The position numbers and the translations under genes were made by a program. The notes beneath the pieces are model-generated. The model ran no database searches. It worked only from the letters and a program-made list of their open reading frames with translations, and had not been told where the DNA came from. Positions 27,201 to 33,660 of a stretch of 64,000 nucleotides of DNA are shown piece by piece (within the stretch, counting starts at the first letter, position 1; the number at the start of each line of letters is the position of its first letter). The stretch covers positions 62,001-126,000 of the forward strand of contig CBDFKQ010000010.1 of assembly GCA_965248855.1 (NCBI GenBank). Direction: 5' to 3'. Origin of the DNA: CBDFKQ01 sp965248855 (GTDB taxonomy: Bacteria > Bacteroidota > Bacteroidia > Cytophagales > 172606-1).

Positions 27201-28109
27201 AGCAACGTTTACATCTTCGCGGTGTAGGATAATAGTATCAACTCCTGAATCAAGAATGGTTTCTATATCGCCTTCTTTTATAAAAGAATCTCTTTCTAAT
27301 AAAATTTCATTTCTATCTATTGAAACTACCTCTCCGGTATCTTCATCAACGAAATCTTCTGTCCAAGTGCGTAAAACACGAGCTGCCAGCTTCCTTCCAA
27401 CTACATTTAGCAATGTTTCGCGAGTAGCTTTAATTTCTTCCGAAAGGCCAAATAAATCAAGTATTTGCTTATCTGAACCAAATCCGATTGCTCTTAACAA
27501 AGTAGTTACCGGAAATTTCTTTTTACGATCAATATAAGCATACATGATATTGTTTACATCAGTAGCAAATTCAATCCACGAACCTTTAAAAGGAATAATA
27601 CGAGCTGAATAAAGCTTGGTTCCATTTGTATGTTTGCTTTGAGCAAAGAAAACACCCGGTGAACGATGTAATTGAGAAACAATAACGCGTTCTGCACCAT
27701 TAATAATAAAAGATCCCTTTTCCGACATATAAGGAATGTTTCCTAAGAAAACTTCCTGCTCGATAGTTTCAAAATCTTCATTATCAGTATCATTACAAAT
27801 AAGACGTAATTTAGCTTTTAATGGAACTGAATAAGTCAAGCCGCGATCTATACACTCATCAATTGAGTATTTTGGAGGATCGATCAAATAATCGATAAAT
27901 TCAAGGACGAAGTTTTCCCTAGAGTCAGAAATTGGAAAATTTTCCGCAAAAACCTTAAAAAGTCCTTCTTGGGTCCTATTTTCTGCAGGAGTATCCAATT
28001 GAAAGAAATCTTTAAAAGATTGAAGCTGAATATCCAAAAAATCAGGATATTCTAAAACCGACTTGATAGAGGCAAAACTAATTCGTTGGGGGTGATTGTT
28101 TTGAGCCAA
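24237..28109 (-). CDS. rpoB: DNA-directed RNA polymerase subunit beta
   Basis: A 1290-residue subunit forming the other half of the catalytic cleft. Recognisable regions include the rifampicin-binding segment [20 protein letters not shown] then [40 protein letters not shown], the fork-proximal GQNVKV-like area, and the C-terminal [20 protein letters not shown] clamp segment. The rifampicin pocket looks wild-type in DQT/HKR/RRM positions. It is transcribed from its own promoter 190 bases upstream, separate from the ribosomal-protein genes, which end at a terminator. Confidence 0.98.
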   Translation of the reverse strand: [1290 protein letters not shown]

Positions 28110-28300
28110 AGCCTTTAAAAGTTTATGTGGTTAATAAAATGCTATAAGATGATGTTTATATTATCAAGATTAAAAAATTAATATTGAATTATTATAAACA
28201 GATATTCCCCGCTGCGAATAGTGAAATAAACTAAACAAAGCGAGGATTAAAAAAATTACCTTATAAACATATTTTTTTGATTACTTACCAAAATAGCCTG

Positions 28301-28331
28301 CAAATATAATTGTTATAATTTAAAAATCAAA
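28301..28331 (-). promoter_or_regulatory. Promoter of the rpoBC operon
   Basis: On the minus strand: -33 TTTG (28328-28331), exactly 19 bases, then -7 TATATTTG (28301-28308). The predicted start near 28295 leaves a leader of about 185 bases before rpoB. The 315-base gap 28110-28424 otherwise holds only the rplL terminator and the leader. Confidence 0.75.
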
Positions 28332-28372
28332 ATTATATTCTTACTTTTTTAATTCAGTCACAAATGCCCAAT

Positions 28373-28407
28373 AAAAAAAGGCTTAACGAGTTTCTCGTTA
28401 AGCCTTT
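28373..28407 (-). terminator. rplL operon intrinsic terminator
   Basis: Perfect 14-pair stem AAAGGCTTAACGAG / CTCGTTAAGCCTTT with a three-base loop, preceded on the plus strand by an A-run (T-run for minus-strand transcription). It lies just after rplL and upstream of the rpoB promoter, which separates the two transcription units. Confidence 0.88.
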
Positions 28408-28424
28408 TAGGTAAAAAATAAAAT

Positions 28425-28805
28425 TTATTTCACTTCTACTTCTGCACCGGCTTCTTCTAATTGTTTTTTCAAAGCTTCTGCTTCTTCTTTTGCAATTCCT
28501 TCTTTCAAAGGTTTTGGAGAAGAATCAACTAAGTCTTTAGCTTCTTTCAAACCTAAGCCTGTTAAATCTTTTACAAGTTTAACGATTTGAAGTTTGTTAG
28601 CTCCAGCGCTTTTTAAAATTATATCGAAAGAAGTTTTTTCAACAGGAGCAGCTGCAGCGTCTCCACCACCTCCACCTGCCATCATTACCGGAGCAGCAGC
28701 AGCCGGTTCGATACCGTATTCATCTTTCAAAATTTTTGCTAATTCATTTACTTCCTTCACAGTTAAGTTAACTAACTGCTCTGCAAATGCTTTTAAATCT
28801 GCCAT
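28425..28805 (-). CDS. rplL: 50S ribosomal protein L7/L12
   Basis: A 126-residue stalk protein recruiting translation GTPases. The N-terminal dimerisation helices (1-35) are followed by the Ala/Gly-rich flexible hinge (EPAAAAPVMMAGGGGGDAAA), and the C-terminal globular domain runs from about 55, with KLVKDLTGLGLKEAKDLVD. It follows rplJ by 69 bases and is closed by a strong terminator. Confidence 0.98.
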   Translation of the reverse strand: MADLKAFAEQLVNLTVKEVNELAKILKDEYGIEPAAAAPVMMAGGGGGDAAAAPVEKTSFDIILKSAGANKLQIVKLVKDLTGLGLKEAKDLVDSSPKPLKEGIAKEEAEALKKQLEEAGAEVEVK

Positions 28806-28874
28806 TGTTATTTAATTTTAAAGTTATTTCTATTAAACTAATTGTATTAAGATTATTGAAAACTAATGAAAGAT

Positions 28875-29408
28875 TTATTTTTCTTCCTTTTCTGATAAAG
28901 TTTTCAAAACACCTGCCAATGTACTGCCGCCACTTGTAAGGGCACCAATAACATTTTTTGCAGGAGATTGCAATAGTGAGATTACTTCTCCGATCAAATC
29001 TTGTTTTGAACGAAGTTTTGAAAGTGCATCTAACTGATCGCTACCTATGTATAAGTCTGCTGAAATAGACGCCGCTTTTAATACAGGTTTCTTTAAACCT
29101 TTTTTATAAAATTCCTGTAATAAATGTGCGGGTGCCTTGCTGTTATCTTTAGAAAATAACACTCCTGTAAAACCTCTTAAAGCAGTTTCGTTTAATGGTG
29201 CATAATCACCTTCAACTTCTTCTAAAGCTTTTTTAATAAGTGTATTTTTTAAAACAACGTATTCAACTCCTTTTTGAAAGCATAACCTTCTAAAATCATT
29301 TATCTGTGCTACAGTCATACCTGATGCATCAGTGATATAGAAAAATGGATTTTCCGAGAATTTCTCTTTTAATCCCTCAATTTTCGTGGCTTTTTCTTCT
29401 CTTGTCAT
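28875..29408 (-). CDS. rplJ: 50S ribosomal protein L10
   Basis: A 177-residue stalk base protein that binds 23S rRNA and carries L7/L12 dimers on its C-terminal helix. It starts MTREEKATKIEGLKEKF and includes GVEYVVLKNTLIKKALEEV and TALRGFTGVLF, all typical of the family. It lies between rplA (three bases upstream) and rplL. In other bacteria L10 autoregulates this transcript; no obvious leader target can be judged here by eye. Confidence 0.97.
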   Translation of the reverse strand: MTREEKATKIEGLKEKFSENPFFYITDASGMTVAQINDFRRLCFQKGVEYVVLKNTLIKKALEEVEGDYAPLNETALRGFTGVLFSKDNSKAPAHLLQEFYKKGLKKPVLKAASISADLYIGSDQLDALSKLRSKQDLIGEVISLLQSPAKNVIGALTSGGSTLAGVLKTLSEKEEK

Positions 29409-29411
29409 AAT

Positions 29412-30110
29412 TTATATTCCTGCTACAGTGCTTTTATCAATCGAAACTCCCGGACTCATTGTGCTGGATAAGGCAATACTTTTAAAGTAAGTACCTTTTG
29501 CAGAAGATGGTTTAAGTTTCGAAATTACGTTAATCACTTCCTGAGCATTTTCTAAAATTTTATCAGGTGAGAAAGAAACTTTACCAACACTGGTATGAAT
29601 AATTCCAAATTTATCTACTTTGAAATCAATTTTACCGGCTTTAACCTCTTTAACTGCTTTACCAACTTCCAATGTAACCGTTCCCGATTTTGGATTTGGC
29701 ATAAGCCCGCGAGGACCTAATACTTTACCGAGCCTACCTACCTTTGCCATCACAGTCGGCATAGTTATAATAACGTCTATATCAGTCCAACCGTCTTCTA
29801 TTTTCTTGATATAATCATCTAAACCTACGAAATCTGCTCCGGCTTCTTTTGCTTCTGCTTCTTTATCTGAAGAACAAAGAACCAATACTCGTACGTTTTT
29901 GCCTGTACCATGTGGGAGAGCTACAACACCCCTTACCATTTGGTCGGCTTTACGTGGATCTACACCCAAACGAATATCAATATCAATTGAAGAATCGAAT
30001 TTTGTATAGGTAATTTCTTTCACAATATTAGCGGCTTCAACTAATGAATAGCTTTTTTCCGAATCATATTTTGAAAGAGCCTCTTTTTGTTTCTTTGTTA
30101 ATTTTGCCAT
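29412..30110 (-). CDS. rplA: 50S ribosomal protein L1
   Basis: A 232-residue L1-stalk protein. Family motifs include DIDIRLGVDPRKADQMVRGV, VVALPHGTGKNVRVLVLC, GRLGKVLGPRGLMPNPKSGT and the C-terminal KGTYFKSIALSSTMSPGVSI. It lies 50 bases after rplK and three before rplJ, in the standard KAJL order. Confidence 0.98.
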   Translation of the reverse strand: MAKLTKKQKEALSKYDSEKSYSLVEAANIVKEITYTKFDSSIDIDIRLGVDPRKADQMVRGVVALPHGTGKNVRVLVLCSSDKEAEAKEAGADFVGLDDYIKKIEDGWTDIDVIITMPTVMAKVGRLGKVLGPRGLMPNPKSGTVTLEVGKAVKEVKAGKIDFKVDKFGIIHTSVGKVSFSPDKILENAQEVINVISKLKPSSAKGTYFKSIALSSTMSPGVSIDKSTVAGI

Positions 30111-30160
30111 TTTTTTACTACATTTTTTAGGAACCGGCGTTGTGCCCGCCCATTAGCAAA

Positions 30161-30604
30161 TTATTTTTCCCAAGGTGCTGCCCCTTCTACTTTAATACCC
30201 ATGCTCCTGGCTGTACCGGCAATCATACTCATTGCAGATTCAATTGTGAAAGCATTTAGATCAGGCATTTTAGTTTCGGCTATTTGCTTTACTTGGTCCC
30301 ATGTTACGCTACCAACTTTATTACGATTTGGCTCTTTAGAACCACCCTTTAATTTGGCAACTTCCATCAGCAGAATAGCAGCCGGCGGAGTTTTAATTAC
30401 AAATTCAAAAGTTTTATCCGTGAAATAAGTAATCAAAACAGGCAATACCTGCCCTTGCTTATCTTGGGTTCTTGCATTAAATTGTTTGCAAAACTCCATG
30501 ATATTTAATCCTTTACTACCTAAGGCAGGGCCTATCGGTGGTGACGGATTGGCTGAGCCTCCTTTAACTTGCAGTTTTAAATACCCAGTTATTTCTTTAG
30601 CCAT
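30161..30604 (-). CDS. rplK: 50S ribosomal protein L11
   Basis: A 147-residue protein of the GTPase-associated centre. The N-terminal part has the proline-rich ANPSPPIGPALGSKGLNIME, and the C-terminal rRNA-binding domain ends in IAGTARSMGIKVEG. Length and motifs are standard. It follows nusG by 152 bases on the same strand. Confidence 0.98.
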   Translation of the reverse strand: MAKEITGYLKLQVKGGSANPSPPIGPALGSKGLNIMEFCKQFNARTQDKQGQVLPVLITYFTDKTFEFVIKTPPAAILLMEVAKLKGGSKEPNRNKVGSVTWDQVKQIAETKMPDLNAFTIESAMSMIAGTARSMGIKVEGAAPWEK

Positions 30605-30756
30605 TGGATTATATAAATTGATATAAAAAGAACAACCATTAAATAATTCGACTGTGCAGGGGAAGCATTTTTAAAAAAATGACAAGCACAATTTTATTTA
30701 TTTACAGTTAGAACTTGCGCGTTAATTAATCTTTATTAATTATAAAGACCAGATTT

Positions 30757-31317
30757 TTAAACTTCTTTCTCAACTTGCGTATAACCCAAATCCACCGGGT
30801 TATTTCTTCCAAAAATCTTAACCGTGATTTTTAAACGTTTCTTTTCTTCAAAGACTTCTTCCACAACTCCCTTAAATCCTTTAAACGGACCATCCATTAC
30901 AGTTACTGTTTCACCAATAATAAAAGGAGTCTCCAATTTTTCCTCTTGCTCCAACTGCTCTTCAACCTTCCCTAATAAACGATTTATTTCTGCCTGGCGA
31001 AGTGGTATAGGTATTTTTGGAGATAATTTTCCGTTGTTAGCACCTAAAAATCCAATTACCCCAGGTATACTTGTTATCGCATGCAAAGCTTCACCATGCG
31101 TTAAATCTGCCTGAATAATTACATATCCCGGTAAAGTATTTCTTTCCCTGACCCTTTTTTTTCCATTACGGATTTCAAATACTTTTTCTGTTGAAATGAT
31201 AATTTGCGGAATGAACTCCGTTAATTTCTGACGAATAATTTCATTTTCAAGATAAGATTTTACTTTTCTTTCTTGCCCTGCCACCGCTCTTACTACATAC
31301 CAATTCAGCTCATTCAT
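30757..31317 (-). CDS. nusG: Transcription termination/antitermination protein NusG
   Basis: A 186-residue NusG. The NGN domain (1-115) includes WYVVRAVAGQERKVKSYLEN and NTLPGYVIIQADL. The KOW domain (about 130-186) carries VTVMDGPFKGFKGVVEEVF. It binds RNA polymerase beta' clamp helices. Gene order secE-nusG-rplK is universal among bacteria. Length is average. Confidence 0.97.
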   Translation of the reverse strand: MNELNWYVVRAVAGQERKVKSYLENEIIRQKLTEFIPQIIISTEKVFEIRNGKKRVRERNTLPGYVIIQADLTHGEALHAITSIPGVIGFLGANNGKLSPKIPIPLRQAEINRLLGKVEEQLEQEEKLETPFIIGETVTVMDGPFKGFKGVVEEVFEEKKRLKITVKIFGRNNPVDLGYTQVEKEV

Positions 31318-31333
31318 TGGAAAAAGATTTATT

Positions 31334-31543
31334 TTAGTTAAATGATTGGTAGAAAAACTCCAACCCGTTTTTAAACAAAAAATCTACAAATCCCACAACA
31401 AGAGCAAAAATAATTGATGCTACCAATACCAATGTAGTGCTTCCTTGTAATTCCGAATATTTAGTCCAGGTTACATGATGAAAGACCTCGTCAAAAGACT
31501 CTCTGATAAATTTTACTACTTTGTTCTCTGTCAGAATGCTCAT
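31334..31543 (-). CDS. secE: Preprotein translocase subunit SecE
   Basis: Start placed at the ATG 31541-31543 (MSILTENKVVKFIRES), giving 69 residues; an upstream in-frame TTG at 31558 lies only 15 bases from the tRNA-Trp 3' end and is less likely. A conserved amphipathic segment, FDEVFHHVTWTKYSELQGST, precedes a single membrane helix (TLVLVASIIFALVVGFVDFL). SecE clamps SecY in the Sec translocon. It lies immediately after tRNA-Trp and 16 bases before nusG. Confidence 0.95.
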   Translation of the reverse strand: MSILTENKVVKFIRESFDEVFHHVTWTKYSELQGSTTLVLVASIIFALVVGFVDFLFKNGLEFFYQSFN

Positions 31544-31572
31544 AATAATTTTTTGCAAACATTTAATTTATG

Positions 31573-31643
31573 CACGGGTGGAGAGATTCGAACTCCCATC
31601 AGCGGTTTTGGAGACCGACATTCTACCCTTGAACTACACCCGT
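31573..31643 (-). tRNA. tRNA-Trp (anticodon CCA)
   Basis: A minus-strand cloverleaf of about 71 bases. The acceptor stem ACGGGTG pairs with CACCCGT, the anticodon loop is CTCCAAA with anticodon CCA, and the T-loop is GTTCGAATC. The 3' CCA is not encoded. Placed between tuf and secE, a conserved position in Bacteroidota. Confidence 0.95.
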
Positions 31644-31656
31644 AAAAAACGGACTG

Positions 31657-31687
31657 CAAAAGTACGTTTTTATCTATAAGAAACAAA
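31657..31687 (-). promoter_or_regulatory. Promoter of the tRNA-Trp-secE-nusG-rplKAJL operon, overlapping the tuf terminator
   Basis: Minus strand: -33 TTTG (31684-31687), 19 bases, -7 TACTTTTG (31657-31664), about 14 bases before the tRNA 5' end. The TTTG is the last arm of the tuf terminator palindrome (31683-31722), so one sequence ends the tuf transcript and helps start the next. Confidence 0.72.
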
Positions 31688-31722
31688 TAGGTTCCATAAA
31701 ATATTTTATGGAACCTATTTGT
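31683..31722 (-). terminator. tuf terminator, a 40-bp perfect palindrome
   Basis: ACAAATAGGTTCCATAAAAT is followed directly by its exact reverse complement, so there is no unpaired spacer except what bends in the loop. It starts 13 bases after the tuf stop. Only a weak T-tract follows. Confidence 0.75.
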
Positions 31723-31735
31723 AATCAATATATTA

Positions 31736-32923
31736 TTATTCTAAAATTTCAGTAACTTGACCCGCACCTACTGTTCTACCGCCTTCACGCATTGCAAAAC
31801 GCAAGCCTTTATCCATTGCGACAGTATTAAGCAAAGTAACTTCAATTGTGATATTATCACCGGGCATAACCATTTCAACATTAGCAGGAAGCATAATTTC
31901 TCCTGTTACATCTGTAGTTCTCATATAAAATTGAGGGCGATATTTGTTAAAGAATGGAGTATGACGACCACCTTCTTCTTTTGACAAAATATAAACTTCA
32001 GCTTTAAACTTCTTATGTGGAGTTATCGAATTTGGTTTACAAATTACCATTCCACGACGGATTTGTTCTTTATCAATACCACGCAATAACAAACCTACGT
32101 TATCACCGGCTTCACCTCTATCAAGAATCTTACGGAACATTTCAACACCCGTTACAACAGAAGTAAGTCCTTCAGCACCCATCCCAACAATTTGAACCGG
32201 ATCTCCTGTGTTTGTAACACCTCTTTCAATACGACCTGTAGCGACAGTACCACGACCGGTAATAGAAAATACATCTTCAACAGGCATCAAGAATGGTTTT
32301 TCAATTTCACGAACCGGTAATGGAATCCAGCTATCAACTGCATCCATTAAATCCTGTACGGTTTTTACCCATTTTTCTTCTCCGTTCAAAGCACCAAGTG
32401 CAGAACCTTGAATAATTGGAATATTATCACCGTCAAACTCATAGAAACTTAATTTCTCACGAATTTCCATTTCAACAAGTTCTAATAATTCAGGATCATC
32501 TACCATATCCACTTTATTCATGAATACAACTAGTTGTGGCACACCTACTTGACGAGCTAAAAGAATATGCTCATTAGTTTGTGGCATCGGTCCATCAGTA
32601 GCAGCAACCACCAAAATTGCACCATCCATTTGAGCAGCACCCGTAACCATATTTTTCACATAATCCGCGTGACCCGGACAGTCAACGTGGGCGTAATGAC
32701 GAGCTTTAGTTTGATACTCAACGTGAGATGTATTAATTGTAATACCTCTTTCTTTTTCTTCAGGAGCGTTATCAATAGAAGAGAAATCTCTTTTCTCAGC
32801 AAAACCTTGGGATGCTAAAACGTTAGTAATAGCTGCAGTCAAAGTTGTTTTACCATGGTCGACGTGACCGATAGTACCAACGTTCACGTGCGGTTTGGAA
32901 CGGTCAAAAATTTCTTTTGCCAT
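31736..32923 (-). CDS. tuf: Elongation factor Tu
   Basis: A 395-residue GTPase that delivers aminoacyl-tRNA to the ribosome. G1 GHVDHGKTT (19-27), the DCPGHADYVKNM G3 region (about 81) and G4 NKVD (about 136) are intact. Domains 2 and 3 follow, with VATGRIERGV and the C-terminal MREGGRTVGAGQVTEIL. It lies 87 bases after tRNA-Thr in a tRNA-Tyr-Gly-Thr-tuf transcript. Confidence 0.98.
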   Translation of the reverse strand: MAKEIFDRSKPHVNVGTIGHVDHGKTTLTAAITNVLASQGFAEKRDFSSIDNAPEEKERGITINTSHVEYQTKARHYAHVDCPGHADYVKNMVTGAAQMDGAILVVAATDGPMPQTNEHILLARQVGVPQLVVFMNKVDMVDDPELLELVEMEIREKLSFYEFDGDNIPIIQGSALGALNGEEKWVKTVQDLMDAVDSWIPLPVREIEKPFLMPVEDVFSITGRGTVATGRIERGVTNTGDPVQIVGMGAEGLTSVVTGVEMFRKILDRGEAGDNVGLLLRGIDKEQIRRGMVICKPNSITPHKKFKAEVYILSKEEGGRHTPFFNKYRPQFYMRTTDVTGEIMLPANVEMVMPGDNITIEVTLLNTVAMDKGLRFAMREGGRTVGAGQVTEILE

Positions 32924-33010
32924 GTTTGAAAATTATTATTTTTAGTTATTAATTGAATTTATTATATGTAAAGATTTTTAATTATTAATTCAGTCAAATA
33001 AAAAGCTATG

Positions 33011-33082
<72 letters not shown>

Positions 33083-33166
33083 AAAAAACCGTTCGTTGCA
33101 ATAATAGGTTATTAAATTTATAGCAACAGCTAAAAATTTAATAACCCATGAAAACTACCTAACCTG

Positions 33167-33240
33167 AGCGGGAGACGGGGGTCGAACCCGCAACCTATAG
33201 CTTGGAAGGCTATCGCTCTAGCCAATTGAGCTACTCCCGC
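33167..33240 (-). tRNA. tRNA-Gly (anticodon TCC)
   Basis: Minus-strand cloverleaf: acceptor GCGGGAG pairs with CTCCCGC, D-arm TAGCTCAATTGGCTAGAGC, anticodon stem-loop ATAGCCTTCCAAGCTAT with anticodon TCC, T-loop GTTCGACCC. CCA is not encoded. Confidence 0.95.
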
Positions 33241-33309
33241 CTATTTATAACAATGTTTTATTTAAACGGATAGCAAAGTTACGCTAATTATTTATAATAA
33301 CAATGCTGG

Positions 33310-33393
33310 TGGGGAGTGGTGGATTCGAACCACCGAAGTCATTACAACAGCAGATTTACAGTCTGATCCATTTGGCCGCTCTGGAAACTCCCC
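33310..33393 (-). tRNA. tRNA-Tyr (anticodon GTA)
   Basis: Class II tRNA with a long variable arm. The acceptor GGGGAGT pairs with ACTCCCC, the anticodon stem-loop is CAGACTGTAAATCTG with anticodon GTA, and the T-arm is GGTGGTTCGAATCCACC. A CCA follows the discriminator at 33307-33309, so this tRNA's 3' end appears to be encoded, unlike its neighbours. First gene of the tRNA-tuf transcript. Confidence 0.95.
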
Positions 33394-33462
33394 GGTTATT
33401 ATTATTCCTTTAAAAAAAACGTATTTAAACGTAAATTGGACATGCTTTTTCGTAAGGAGTTG

Positions 33463-33493
33463 CAAAATTAAAACAATTATTGACGTTGTCAAA
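33463..33493 (-). promoter_or_regulatory. Promoter of the tRNA-Tyr/Gly/Thr-tuf operon
   Basis: Minus strand: -33 TTTG (33490-33493), exactly 19 bases, -7 TAATTTTG (33463-33470). The predicted start is about 65 bases before tRNA-Tyr. Confidence 0.72.
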
Positions 33494-33552
33494 TTATTTT
33501 GAGAATTATTTTATATCCTTGAATACTATTTTGATTCTTTTGCAAAAGGAAT

Positions 33553-33597
33553 AAATAAGGCTAATCAAAAAAATTGATTTTTTGATTAGCCTTATTT
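33553..33597 (-). terminator. Terminator after the GH92 gene
   Basis: Twenty-base perfect arms, AAATAAGGCTAATCAAAAAA and its reverse complement, around a five-base loop. It lies 64 bases past the GH92 stop. A/T runs on both sides of the GC-containing stem would let it work in either direction, and it insulates the tRNA-tuf promoter from GH92 read-through. Confidence 0.8.
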
Positions 33598-33660
33598 AAA
33601 AATTAGATGTAAAAACTCTAAACCTAAGTCGGGCATTTATGCAAGGAAAAACTAATTAAT

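Noticed and set aside
29960..30000. AATATCAATATCAATTGA stretch within rplA as another copy of the palindromic repeat
   Set aside because: It codes the conserved L1 residues SSIDIDIRLG and lacks the arms of the family, so the resemblance is a chance product of Asp/Ile codons.
31540..31728. Minus-strand frame overlapping tRNA-Trp
   Set aside because: It runs through a well-formed tRNA and the tuf terminator.
33292..33492. Minus-strand frame overlapping tRNA-Tyr
   Set aside because: It covers a well-formed tRNA and its promoter; no protein features.
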